NCBI RefSeq assembly: GCF_002101965.1
Contig: NZ_LQQA01000012.1
Span: forward strand, 62,001-126,000
DNA length: 64,000 nucleotides
DNA from: Mycolicibacterium wolinskyi
GTDB taxonomy: Bacteria; Actinomycetota; Actinomycetes; Mycobacteriales; Mycobacteriaceae
Direction: 5' to 3'
Shown in pieces: positions 41,614-51,066 of the stretch. The translations under genes and the position numbers were made by a program. Positions within the stretch are counted from its first letter, which is position 1; each line of letters begins with the position of its first letter. The notes beneath the pieces were generated by a model. It saw nothing but the letters and a program-made list of their open reading frames with translations, did no database searches and was not told the origin of the DNA.

Positions 41614-43287
41614 CTACTCGGCGTCCTCGCTGGGTTCGCCGTCCTGGTCCTCGGCTTCGTCGGCCTGCAGGCTCTCGTCGTATACCTCGTCTGCGGTCCG
41701 CTCACCGACGATGACCTGTTCGACCGGGGTCAGCTCGTAGGAATTGGCGACCAGGAAGCGCAGGTAGTCGACGGGCTTGACCACGTCGTAGCCGCGGTAG
41801 CGCCAGGAATCCTTGGGTGTGCGGGCTTCCAGCGCACCCAGTACCAGCCCGAGGGTGACGACCTGTGCGCGGCCATCAGCGGTCGGTGCAAGCTCGCTGA
41901 CCATCTTCTTCACCGCGCCGGTCGAATCCGCGCCGAGCAGCTTGGCCGTTTGTGTCGCCCCGTGGAACTCCTTGATGAGGCCAGGGTCGCGGACCAGGCA
42001 ATCTGCGACGAAGATCGCCGCACCCTTGGGCGGGGTCTTGCGGACGAGCAGCTTGGTCACGAACTCCTGGCGCACGCGAGCGGCGGCCTCGGCCATCCGG
42101 TTGAGGGCGATGACCTTGCGGCGCTCACGCCGCAATTCGGCCGCCCGCTGGGCCTCTGCGGCAGCCGCTTCCTCGCGGGCCTGCTGCGCGTCGGCGTCGG
42201 TCACGTCAGCCTCGTCCCGGCCAGTGGTGTCCTGAGCCACACGCCCCGAGACCTGGTGACCGAGCTGCAGGCCAGCGGCTTGGTAGTCCAGGCAGTACCA
42301 CTCGGGCGAGTAAATCGTTGTCTGGACCACGCTGTTGAAGTGTCGCAGGCCCTCTTCTGGGGTGGCCTCGTCGTCGTCCCGGGTGGCCCAGTCGATCGCG
42401 TCCTCGTCCACGATCTCGCCGGTTTCGGCGTCGGCGTAGCCGTCCTCTTCGTAGAGCATGACCGCCCAGTGCGCGGGATCGGTGACGGCGTCCTCGGTGG
42501 CGCGTTCCCCGTCTGCGGTACGCAGGTATTCGATTGCCAAGCAGGTGGTGTCGTCCCATACGGGTGCCTCGTCGTGCTCGATCACGCGGTAACCGCGTTC
42601 GGTGAAGTCCTGCACGGCGGCGGCATAGGCGCGGTCCCGCTCGCGCGCCTGGCGCAGCTCTTCGACGCGGAAGGCGAACCGGGTGGTCCCGGCGACGGCG
42701 ATCAGCTTTTCGATTGCGTCGTCGTCGCCGTCGAACTCGCTGAGTGCGGCGGCTTCTTCCAGGCTCAGTTGGCCGGTGTCGAGTGCGGTCATGGCAGCGT
42801 TCGACTTGGCCGCTGCCGCAGCGGCTTTGACCGTGTCGCGCTTCACCGACAGCTTCTTGGCCACCTTGGTCTGTGAGACTCCGGCACTGAGCATCTGCTG
42901 GATGCCGCGTGCGCGCTGGGCCTCGGTGATGGCCTTGACGTGATCGTTGGTGACGATCTGGTGCACGATGCGCTCGATGGTTTCTTCGCTCGCGTCGGCT
43001 GCGCTGGAGGGCAGCACGTACACCGGCACGGTGGCCAGGCCGAGTTCGCGGGCCGCAAGGGTACGCATCTGGCCGTTGCGGACGCGGATCACGTCGGCGT
43101 TGTCGGCGCTGCGGACGGCGGTGATCGGCGTCAGGACGCCATTCTCGGCGATGCTGGCCAGGAACGACTTGTCGAGGATCGCTTCGTCACGCACGTTCTC
43201 ACCGATTTCCAGCGTTGCGGGATCGAGGTGTTCGAGCGTTCCGAACTGTGCGGTCTCAACAACGTCCTGCTGGGTGGTGTCGGTCAT
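41614..43287 (-). CDS. ParB-like protein (ParB/Srx fold), large
   Basis: 557 residues from ATG 43287. N-terminal ParB/Srx domain: LDPATLEIGENVRDEAILDK, ENGVLTPITAVRSADNADVI and RVRNGQMRTLAARELG, the last matching the GERR-type motif position. An HTH region QRARGIQQMLSAGVSQTKVA follows, then a long acidic, coiled C-terminal part. Far larger than partition ParBs and not next to a parA. ParB-like proteins of this size occur in leading regions of other plasmids. Preceded by palindrome K. Confidence 0.75.
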   Translation of the reverse strand: MTDTTQQDVVETAQFGTLEHLDPATLEIGENVRDEAILDKSFLASIAENGVLTPITAVRSADNADVIRVRNGQMRTLAARELGLATVPVYVLPSSAADASEETIERIVHQIVTNDHVKAITEAQRARGIQQMLSAGVSQTKVAKKLSVKRDTVKAAAAAAKSNAAMTALDTGQLSLEEAAALSEFDGDDDAIEKLIAVAGTTRFAFRVEELRQARERDRAYAAAVQDFTERGYRVIEHDEAPVWDDTTCLAIEYLRTADGERATEDAVTDPAHWAVMLYEEDGYADAETGEIVDEDAIDWATRDDDEATPEEGLRHFNSVVQTTIYSPEWYCLDYQAAGLQLGHQVSGRVAQDTTGRDEADVTDADAQQAREEAAAAEAQRAAELRRERRKVIALNRMAEAAARVRQEFVTKLLVRKTPPKGAAIFVADCLVRDPGLIKEFHGATQTAKLLGADSTGAVKKMVSELAPTADGRAQVVTLGLVLGALEARTPKDSWRYRGYDVVKPVDYLRFLVANSYELTPVEQVIVGERTADEVYDESLQADEAEDQDGEPSEDAE

Positions 43288-43335
43288 CTCAGTACCTTTC
43301 AGGTGGGGAGCGACCCGGAGGCCGCCCGTTCTTTT

Positions 43336-43555
43336 TGCCTTTTGGCACTGGAGATTTGGGCGGGTGTGGGGGAGCCGGAGTGCAAGACCCGGGCGCAAAG
43401 TCTTTCCCCCCGAAGCCAGCGGGAGCGCAGCGAGCGCGGCGAGCGTAGGGAAAGAGTTTGCGAGCCCGCAGGGCCCGGAGCGTCGCGCAGCAGCGGAGGC
43501 CGGTGTCTTGGCGCGTAGGCGAGCCACCCGCCACAATCGGAAAGTGCAAAAGGCA
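43336..43555 (-). promoter_or_regulatory. Palindrome K: putative single-strand promoter, unrelated in sequence to A-J
   Basis: Apical stem GCAAAGTCTTTCCC 43395-43408 with 43448-43461 (one mismatch); 39-nt loop with GAGCGCAGCGAGC. CAAGAC pairs with GTCTTG, holding the -35 TTGGCG (43508-43513). GGCGGGTG pairs with CACCCGCC (43525-43532), then a tg/ac bubble, GATT with AATC, GCACT with AGTGC, and TGCCTTTT with AAAAGGCA (43548-43555). The -10 CACAAT is 43532-43537 after 18 nt. The left arm shares a 5-prime leader of about 40 nt with palindrome J. Confidence 0.75.
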
Positions 43556-43637
43556 CAAGAAAAGTCACATCACCTGCTCGACGCGACCAGCCGGCACCGC
43601 ACTACGACCAGCTGATCACCGGTGGACGGCGCCCTGC

Positions 43638-43844
43638 CTACTCGGGAACCGATTCTGTCGCGCCAAAGCACGGCGGCCCCCACAGGCCGGCGCGCAGGGT
43701 CTTAGCCTCGTTCTCCGCCGCGGTGAGATCCGCGAACCGCTGGACCGGGCGCTTGCCGTAGGTGACGACCTGGGACATGCCAGCCCGGACCGACTCCACG
43801 GAAAAATCGCGTCCATCAGGAAGATCAAGATAGGCAAGCGTGCG
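43638..43844 (-). pseudogene. Thermonuclease-like (SNase) gene, 3-prime half
   Basis: Reads LAYLDLPDGRDFSVESVRAG, then VVTYGKRPVQRFADLTAAEN and AGLWGPPC, the C-terminal half of a staphylococcal-nuclease fold. It has no start. Its 5-prime half is at 51468-51814, with the frame continuing exactly through the shared GTGCG. Together they give a lipoprotein-like secreted nuclease of about 185 residues. Confidence 0.85.
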
Positions 43845-43950
43845 GTTAACTGCACTTTGGGGATCCGCCCCGCAGGAGGGTGCAGGCTCAACTTGTCGGT
43901 CGGTGCGTTTAACCTCCACGCAGATTGACCGTTCCATACAGGGGGCTGCG

Positions 43951-45177
43951 ATGGACGATGGAATCGAACCGAGACCCGTCGAAGCTCTCGATGTGCCCGC
44001 GGTGGGTGCGGTATTGCGCGGCGACGCCGGCTCGCTGCCGTGGCGAGTGGTGGACGGGTCGGGTTCCGGTGTCGACCATGTCAATGTCTGGTTGGCTGAC
44101 CTCGATGCAAGCGACTGCTCGCCCGCAACGTTGCGGGCGTATGCGTACGACCTCCTGAGTTGGACTCGTTTCCTTGGCGTACTTCAGGTTTCATGGGCGC
44201 ATGCGACCCGCGCCGAAGTCCGGGACTGGGTGCGGTGGTACCGGTGCCGGGAGAATCCTCAACGACGACGCAGCTCGTCGAGTTCGGATAGTCACAGACC
44301 AACTCCCGGTTCTGTTAACGAGCGCACCGGGAAGCCGTACCTGGAATCCTCCTACACACGGTCGTCGATGAATCGCCGGCTCTCCTCGCTGAGCGGCTTC
44401 TACGAGTTCGCCCTCGAATCGGATCTGGGGCCACTCATCAATCCGGTACCGAAATCGCGCGCCGACCTCACCCGGCTCGATGCGCACCGTCAACACTTTG
44501 ATAATCCGCGTCCTCAGAAGCGTGCGCCGTATCGGCAGAAGCTGGTGGACCGTGCGCCGCGCGCTCTCAGCGACGCCCTGTACGAGGAGATATTCACCTC
44601 GCTGAGGACCAACCGGGACCGCGCCATCGTCGCTACGGCGATTTCTTCTGGACTGCGCGCCAGTGAATTGCTCAGCATGCGACGCGGGATGCTCCACGCC
44701 GCCGACCATACTGCCGACATAATCCCGAAGGGCGGCAATGGAAGTCGGGTTTTGGTCCGTATCAGTCCCGCCGCGTATCTCTGGATCGCCCGCTACCTTG
44801 CTGAGCGCCCCGCAGGGCCGCCGGAAGAGTCGGTCTGGATGACATTGCGGGGCACTCCACGGCCCCTGAGCTATTGGGCCATGCGCCAGATCCTCGAGCG
44901 CAGTAACGCGCTGCTCGGGTCCAACGTCACGATGCACGATTTCCGACACACTTTCTGCATGCGTCTCGCCCAGGACGAGAACATGACCATCGCGGAGATG
45001 CAGGAGCTGATGCGGCACGCATCGATCGCCAGCACCACCCGCTACCTGCGGCCCAGCGTCACCGACCTGATCGACAAACTCGACCAACACTGGAACCGGC
45101 CACCTGCACCTCCACCCGCCCCAGCGAAAGGCTATGCCGCAGAAGACCTCCACGTGCTGTTCGGGCGGGACTCCTGA
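43951..45177 (+). CDS. Tyrosine recombinase of the 7.6-kb transposon (TnpA-like)
   Basis: 408 residues from ATG 43951. N-terminal core-binding domain (LDASDCSPATLRAYAYDLLS), catalytic Arg in SSGLRASELLSM, H-x-x-R in MHDFRHTFCMRL, second His and Tyr in LMRHASIASTTRYLRP. All catalytic residues are present, so it may be active. Its stop overlaps the start of the second recombinase. Starts ~105 bp from the transposon end. Confidence 0.85.
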   Translation: MDDGIEPRPVEALDVPAVGAVLRGDAGSLPWRVVDGSGSGVDHVNVWLADLDASDCSPATLRAYAYDLLSWTRFLGVLQVSWAHATRAEVRDWVRWYRCRENPQRRRSSSSSDSHRPTPGSVNERTGKPYLESSYTRSSMNRRLSSLSGFYEFALESDLGPLINPVPKSRADLTRLDAHRQHFDNPRPQKRAPYRQKLVDRAPRALSDALYEEIFTSLRTNRDRAIVATAISSGLRASELLSMRRGMLHAADHTADIIPKGGNGSRVLVRISPAAYLWIARYLAERPAGPPEESVWMTLRGTPRPLSYWAMRQILERSNALLGSNVTMHDFRHTFCMRLAQDENMTIAEMQELMRHASIASTTRYLRPSVTDLIDKLDQHWNRPPAPPPAPAKGYAAEDLHVLFGRDS

Positions 45178-47554
45178 TGCCGCGGGTTCTCACTCGTGCA
45201 CAGTCAATGCAGAGTTCGTCCGCGTTCCCCAACCATCCCGTCGAGGTGTTGCCCCCGCTGTCGCCGACCCCCGAGGACCATCCGTGGTTCGGAAACCCCG
45301 TCACCGCCACGGAGCGCGAGCGCACCATCACCGCCGGGCTTCCTCTGGTGATGGCACGGATGAGTGAGAAGTACCGCAGTGAGGCGGAAGCCCGTAGCGG
45401 CGCCCGACTCTGGCTGAGCAGGTTGCTGGACTGGCTGGAGGGCTACGCCGGCGAAAGCTATCAAGACCGTTGGATTGCCAGCGATTCCGACAACCAGCCG
45501 AAGGCGTGGTGTCCCGCCCTGTCGACAGGATCGCACACACGGCTCGGAGCACGGCTGTCCATCAACGCACTCATTCTGCTCGGCGTCATTCGCCCGGGCT
45601 ACGACTGGCTGATCGAGAACAAGCAGGCCCGTTTCTACCGCGACTGGACAACCACCCACGAACCAGAGGCTGGGATCGCTACTTCGCCGCCGCGCAGCAG
45701 GAAGGCGCCCCCGAAGTGAAGAAATGGCGAACCGTCACCCACCTGGTACGCATGAGCATCGTCAACGGACTGCCGATCACCGAGCTGCACAGCCGCCATG
45801 TGTTGGCCTATCGAGACTTTCTGACCTCGACAGGCAGGATGCCGGGCGACCTTCACGCCATGTGGCATTACGGCCGCCGCGGCGGACTCTTCGCCGGCGA
45901 ATCCGACGATCTACGGCGTTACCTCATCGCCAAACGCCTCACTCCCACCGAACTGGTCGACCGCTTCGACGTGCGAGCCCCCAGCGTTCGCAGGCTTTTA
46001 ATCGCCTACCTCGCTGAGATCGCCGTCGGCCAGGACTACGCCAGCCTCGACGGCACCAGCCGAAACCTCGTGAAGCTGTTCTGGAAGCCCATCGAAGACG
46101 CCAATCCCGGCATCGACACGATCAGCTTGACCAAAGCTCAAGCAGCTGAGTGGAAAGAGTGGTTGCGCACCAAACCGGACGGCACACCGCGCCGCCACGC
46201 CGAGAGCATCCTCGGAGCAGTCCGCAGCTTCTACCTCGACGTGGCCGCCTGGGCCCACGAGGATCCCTCGACGTGGGCACATTGGGCTGTCTCATGTCCG
46301 GTCAGCATCCGCGACGTACGAGGGCAGCAGAAGCGCCGGGCCCAGCGGGCGCACCGCATGCAAGCACGCACCCGCACGCTCGCCCCGCACATCGATGCAC
46401 TCGTCGCCGCAGCCCACCGCGCCTATCTGCAGGCCATCAAGTTGCAAGACATCTCCAAGACCGCGCCGGTCGGCGAACCCTTCGACGTGCAGGGAAGCAC
46501 CTACATCAAACACGCATCGGGCAAGCAGGCCGACCGGGTGCGCATCAATGCCCTGCAAGATGGAACGGAGAAGCGAGTCGACATCCCCTACACCGTCACC
46601 CGCGCCTTCATGACCTGGACGATCATCGAAATTCTGCGCCACACCGGTATCCGGATCGAAGAGATGCTCGAACTGACCCATCTGAGCGTCAAGCAGTACC
46701 GCAAGCCCGATGGCACGGTAATCCCGCTCCTACAGATCGCGCCCAGCAAGACCGATCAAGAGCGGATATTCCCCTGCAGCCCAGAGTTGACCACCACCTT
46801 GGCGCGACTGGTCGAGTTCATCAGCATTGACGGCCGCGTCCCCCTGTGCTGCCGCATCGACACACAGGAACGCCAGGTGTCGGCGCCGCTGCCGCATCTG
46901 ATTCAGATCCGCGAGGGTGGACGGTCACGGGTCATCAACCAATGCACAGTCCGAAAATGGTTGTCCGAACTCGCCAACAACATGGCTTTGACGGACACCG
47001 ACGGTACGGCGCTGCACTTCACGCCCCATGACTTCCGCCGGATCTTCATTACCGACATCGTCAACGCCGGTTTTCCCATCCACTTGGCCGCACAGATTGT
47101 GGGCCACAACAACATCGAGGTCACCCGCGGCTACACCGCTGTGTATCAGAAGGATGTCTTCGAGGCGTACGACCGCTTTATCGACAACCGCAGACAGGCG
47201 CGGCCGTCGGCCGAGTACCGTGAGCCCACGCAAGCCGAATGGGACGAATTCATCCAACATTTCGGGCAGCGCAAGATCGCGCTCGGCAACTGCCACCGAC
47301 CCTACGGATCGGACTGCACCCACGAACACGCCTGCCTCCGATGTGATTTCTGCGAAGTCGAACCGACCCAGGCTGCAAGGCTCGACGCGATTCGCGACAA
47401 CCTGCGCGCCCAGGTAGACGAAGCCCAAAAGAACCAGTGGCTGGGCGACGTTAACCAACTACGCATCACCATCGAGCACGCCGACCGCAAGGCGGCGAGA
47501 CTGGCAGCCCTGACCGAAGCAGCGCCGGAACTCCTTGTCCCGGACACATCCTGA
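45177..47554 (+). pseudogene. Second, long tyrosine recombinase (TnpB-like), frameshifted
   Basis: The frame from ATG 45177 runs to a stop at 45719, but near 45665 sense moves to the next frame (WDRYFAAAQQEGAPEVKKWR onward) and continues to 47554. The catalytic part is intact: HTGIRIEEMLELT, HDFRRIFITDIV, VGHNNIEVTRGYTAVY; the C-terminal tail has CHRPYGSDCTHEHACLRCDF, like Tn554 TnpB. The 2378-nt span lacks one base. If the shift is real the transposon may no longer move. Confidence 0.75.
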
Positions 47555-47594
47555 CGGCCCGGAGCGACGCTCCACCCTTCTGACGTCTGGCTCG

Positions 47595-49541
47595 CTAGCG
47601 AGTGGCCGCAGCGACCCGAACACCGCCCGGCGCAGCCGTAGCCTCGCCGAGGGGTTTGGAGCGCCCGGCGCGGACGCCGTTGGCGATGACGACGATTTCA
47701 GCGAGTTCGTGCACGGCGACAACGGCGGCAAGCCCGAGTACTCCGGTGAGCGCGAGCGGGATGAGTATCGTGATCAGTCCGAGGGACAGGCCGACGTTTT
47801 GGAGCATGATGCGCCGGGCGCGTCGGGCGTGGGCGAGGGCTTGGGTGAGGTGGCGTAGGTCTTCGCCCATGAGGGCGATGTCGGCGGTTTCGATGGCCAC
47901 GTCGGTGCCCATGGCGCCCATCGCGATGCCGAGGTCGGCGGTGGCCAGGGCAGGAGCGTCGTTGACCCCGTCACCGACCATGGCGGTCGATTGCTGTTGG
48001 CGCAGTTGAGCGATCAGGGCGGCTTTGTCTTCGGGCCGCAGGTCGGCATGGACCGTGTCGATCCCGACCTGTTCGGCGAGGGCGGTCGCAGTCGCGTGGT
48101 TGTCGCCGGTCAGCATGGCGACCTGATACCCGCCGCGGCGCAGCGCCGCGACGACCTGGGGGGCTTCGGGGCGCAGTTCGTCGCGCACCGCGACCGCCCC
48201 GATCAGCTGGTCGTTGTCTTCGACGAGGACCGCGGTCGCGCCGGCGGCCTGCATCGCGGAAACCTGATCGGCCAGCGGGCCGGGATCGAGCCAGCCGGGC
48301 CGCCCCAACCGCAACCGGTGGCCATCGCGGTGGCCGGTGAGCCCGGCGCCGGTGACCGCCTCGACATCCTGCGCCGGCCGGACCGGGCCGTTCGTGGCGG
48401 CGAGAATCGCTGCGGCCAGGGGGTGTTCGCTGCGGGCTTCCAATGCGGCCGCGACGTCGAGCACGTGGTCGCGGGTGGCGCCGCCGGTGGGGGCGACGTC
48501 GATGACGGTGGGCTTGTTGGCGGTCAGGGTGCCGGTCTTGTCCAGGGCGATGGTGCGCACCGCGCCGAGGGCTTCCAGCGCGGCGCCGCCTTTGACTAGG
48601 ACGCCGAGCTTGCTGGCCGCGCCGATCGCGGCGACCACGGTGACCGGCACCGAGATCGCCAGGGCACACGGCGAGGCGGCGACCAGGACCACCAGGGCCC
48701 GTTCGATCCACACCACCGGATCACCCAACACGCTGCCGATCACCGCGATGGCGGCGGCGGCGATCATGATCCCGGGGACCAGGGGTTTGGCGATCCGGTC
48801 GGCCAAGCGTTGGGCTTCGCCCTTGCGGGACTGCTCGGCCTCCACGATGGCCACGATCCGGGCCAACGAGTTATCCGCCGCGGTGGAGGTGACCTCGACC
48901 TCGACTATGCCGGTGCCGTTGATCGACCCGGCGAACACCTCAGCACCGGGCCCGGCTTCCACCGGCACGGATTCGCCGGTGATCGCCGAGGTGTCCAGCG
49001 CGGTGCGGCCCGAGACGATCACCCCGTCGGTGGCCAGGCGTTCACCGGGTTTGACCAGCATCCGGTCACCGACCCGCAATTCGCTTGGCGCAACGACGGT
49101 TTCGGTGCCGTCCCGCACGATGGTGGCCTGATCGGGGACCAGGGACAACAACGCGCGCAGGCCGTGGCGGGTGCGGGCCAGCGAGTATTCTTCGAGGCCC
49201 TCGCTGATGGAGAACAGGAACGCCAGCATGGCGGCCTCGCCGACCTCGCCGAGGATGACCGCACCGACCGCGGCGATCGTCATCAGCGTGCCGACCCCGA
49301 TCTGCCCTTTGGCCAGCCGGCGCAGGGTGGAGGGCACGAACGTCCACGCCCCGATCGCCAAGGCCAGCCCATACAGGCCGAGCTCGACCGGGCGGGGCCC
49401 GCCGACCCAGCCGACCACATACCCGGCCAGCAGCAGCACGCCCGCCGCAGCGGCGGCGCGCAATTCGCTGACCTCCCAGAGCCGTTCGGGTTCGCGTTCG
49501 TCCTCGTCGCGGTCGTCGCCGCAGCCGCACGCGTCACTCAT
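47595..49541 (-). CDS. P1B-type heavy-metal efflux ATPase (Cd/Zn/Pb group)
   Basis: 648 residues from ATG 49541. TGES at 188-191, metal-site SPC at 290-292, phosphorylation DKTGT at 334-338, SEHP near 374 and GDGVND near 540. The N-terminus has CGCGDD instead of a full metal-binding domain. It pumps soft divalent metals out of the cell. It follows a CmtR-type repressor with ATGA overlap, matching the mycobacterial CmtR-CtpG pair. Confidence 0.9.
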   Translation of the reverse strand: MSDACGCGDDRDEDEREPERLWEVSELRAAAAAGVLLLAGYVVGWVGGPRPVELGLYGLALAIGAWTFVPSTLRRLAKGQIGVGTLMTIAAVGAVILGEVGEAAMLAFLFSISEGLEEYSLARTRHGLRALLSLVPDQATIVRDGTETVVAPSELRVGDRMLVKPGERLATDGVIVSGRTALDTSAITGESVPVEAGPGAEVFAGSINGTGIVEVEVTSTAADNSLARIVAIVEAEQSRKGEAQRLADRIAKPLVPGIMIAAAAIAVIGSVLGDPVVWIERALVVLVAASPCALAISVPVTVVAAIGAASKLGVLVKGGAALEALGAVRTIALDKTGTLTANKPTVIDVAPTGGATRDHVLDVAAALEARSEHPLAAAILAATNGPVRPAQDVEAVTGAGLTGHRDGHRLRLGRPGWLDPGPLADQVSAMQAAGATAVLVEDNDQLIGAVAVRDELRPEAPQVVAALRRGGYQVAMLTGDNHATATALAEQVGIDTVHADLRPEDKAALIAQLRQQQSTAMVGDGVNDAPALATADLGIAMGAMGTDVAIETADIALMGEDLRHLTQALAHARRARRIMLQNVGLSLGLITILIPLALTGVLGLAAVVAVHELAEIVVIANGVRAGRSKPLGEATAAPGGVRVAAATR

Positions 49542-49912
49542 CGGGTTGCCTTCGGTTGGGTGGGGTGGCCGTAGTTGGGGCACAATGCGACCGCGTTGCC
49601 GGTGGCCTCCAACACGGCCTCGGCCGCGCGGAACATCTCCAGCAGCTCCGGGCGGGCCAGCCGGTACACCGAGGCCCGGCCCTGCGGCCGGTAGTCGACC
49701 AGGCCGCAGTCGCGCAGGCAGGCCAGATGCGCCGACACCGTCGACTGCGCCAACCCCAGCTCGCCGGTCAGATCCACTACCCGGGCCTCACCCACGGCCA
49801 GGCGCCGCAGTATCGCCAACCGGGTGCCATCGGAGAGGCTGTGAAACAACGCCGTCGCCGCATCCAAGCTCCCGCACATCGGGGTCCCGACCACACCACT
49901 TTTCATCGCCAC
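49538..49912 (-). CDS. cmtR: CmtR-type ArsR-family Cd/Pb sensor
   Basis: 124 residues. LFHSLSDGTRLAILRRLAVG and LGLAQSTVSAHLACLRDCGL give the winged helix; LACLRDC places two cysteines four apart in the recognition helix, and VALCPNYG supplies the third, as in CmtR, which releases DNA on binding Cd or Pb. An inverted repeat ATGAT/ATCAT at 49919-49938 upstream is a candidate operator. Confidence 0.85.
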   Translation of the reverse strand: MAMKSGVVGTPMCGSLDAATALFHSLSDGTRLAILRRLAVGEARVVDLTGELGLAQSTVSAHLACLRDCGLVDYRPQGRASVYRLARPELLEMFRAAEAVLEATGNAVALCPNYGHPTQPKATR

Positions 49913-49918
49913 ACGACG

Positions 49919-49938
49919 ATGATAGCGTCATGCATCAT
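49919..49938. promoter_or_regulatory. Candidate CmtR operator
   Basis: ATGAT and ATCAT arms 10 bp apart, right before the cmtR start and facing the plus-strand gene at 50022. AT-richer than the surroundings. Weak evidence beyond position. Confidence 0.4.
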
Positions 49939-50021
49939 TGATCGGTCAAACCGGGCAACATCGGCGGCTATCGATGCCGAGTGTTCGGTGCGCCGATCCC
50001 GGACAGGCAAGGGGGCCGGTG

Positions 50022-50654
50022 ATGATGGCGTATGCCGCGGCGGGATTGTTTGTGGTGTTGATGCTGGTGATCGGGGCGTGGCGGCGCCGCATCCAGCTGG
50101 CCCGCACCGGTGACAGTGGTAACCGGCGCGGATGGCGCCCCGAGCCGACGCTGGAATGGTGGGCGTTGGCGATCGCCGACCTGGGATATCTGCTGGTCGG
50201 GGTCGGGGCGCCGGGCGCCGCTCTGGCCGGGCTGTCCGCCCTGGATATTTTCGACCGCGGATGGGTGCAGGGCCTCGGCGTGGTGGTTGTGGCCGGCGGG
50301 ATCGTGCTGACCTTGGTCGCGCAGTTGGGGTTGGGGGAGTCGTGGCGGATCGGGGTCGACGACACCGAGCGGACCGAGCTGGTCACCACCGGCCCGTTCG
50401 CGGTTGTGCGCAACCCGATTTTCACCGCGCTGCTGGTCACCTTGATCGGCTTGGCCCTGATGGTGCCCAACCTGGTAGCGATCGCCGGGCTGGTGATCGC
50501 GGTCGTCGGGATCGAATTGCAGGTACGTGGGGTGGAGGAACCCTATTTGCGCCGGGTCCATGGCCGCGCCTACACCGACTACACCGCCGCGGTGGGCCGC
50601 TTCCTTCCCCACCTGGGCTGCTCCCGTGACCATCAGACGATGCGGGGCCGGTGA
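50022..50654 (+). CDS. Isoprenylcysteine carboxyl methyltransferase-like membrane protein
   Basis: 210 residues. Five hydrophobic segments, with a C-terminal ELVTTGPFAVVRNPIFTALL and YLRRVHGRAYTDYTAAVGRF, the pattern of ICMT/PEMT-type membrane methyltransferases. Members often sit beside heavy-metal pumps; their substrate there is unknown. Start ATG 50022 with a GGGGG site; GTG 50019 is an alternative. Overlaps the next gene by 4 nt. Confidence 0.7.
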   Translation: MMAYAAAGLFVVLMLVIGAWRRRIQLARTGDSGNRRGWRPEPTLEWWALAIADLGYLLVGVGAPGAALAGLSALDIFDRGWVQGLGVVVVAGGIVLTLVAQLGLGESWRIGVDDTERTELVTTGPFAVVRNPIFTALLVTLIGLALMVPNLVAIAGLVIAVVGIELQVRGVEEPYLRRVHGRAYTDYTAAVGRFLPHLGCSRDHQTMRGR

Positions 50655-51066
50655 TGTTGCCCGACAACACCATTGATTTCACCAGGGTTGAGGTGACGGT
50701 GGCGTTCGTCGATCTGGCCGGCTACAGCGTGCTCACCGAGGCCTGCGGCGACCGGGAGGCCGCGTGGTTGGCGGCGCGGCTGGCCGACCTCGCCCACGCC
50801 GCCCTCCAGCCCGGGGTGCAGGTGGTGAAGACGATTGGGGATGCGGTCATGCTGGCCGCATCCGCCCCCAACCAGATGATGGCCACGATGACCGTCCTGG
50901 CCGACCGGGTGGCCGGTGCCGATGGATTTCTGCCGATACGGGCCGGCATCCACCACGGGCCTGCCATCGGCCGCGGCGGCGATTACTTTGGGCATGCGGT
51001 CAACCTCGCTGCCCGCATCACCGCCCTGGCCGGCGCCGGTGACGCGGTGATGACTGCCGCGATCGT
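50651..51066 (+). pseudogene. Class III nucleotide cyclase domain, 3-prime truncated
   Basis: VTVAFVDLAGYSVLTEACGD, VKTIGDAVMLAA, IRAGIHHGPAIGRGGDYFGH and VNLAARITALAG are the catalytic signatures of adenylate/guanylate cyclases. Sense stops near 51066, where a methyltransferase fragment begins in another frame; the nominal frame runs on to 51262 as nonsense. It may give an incomplete, inactive protein. Confidence 0.7.
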
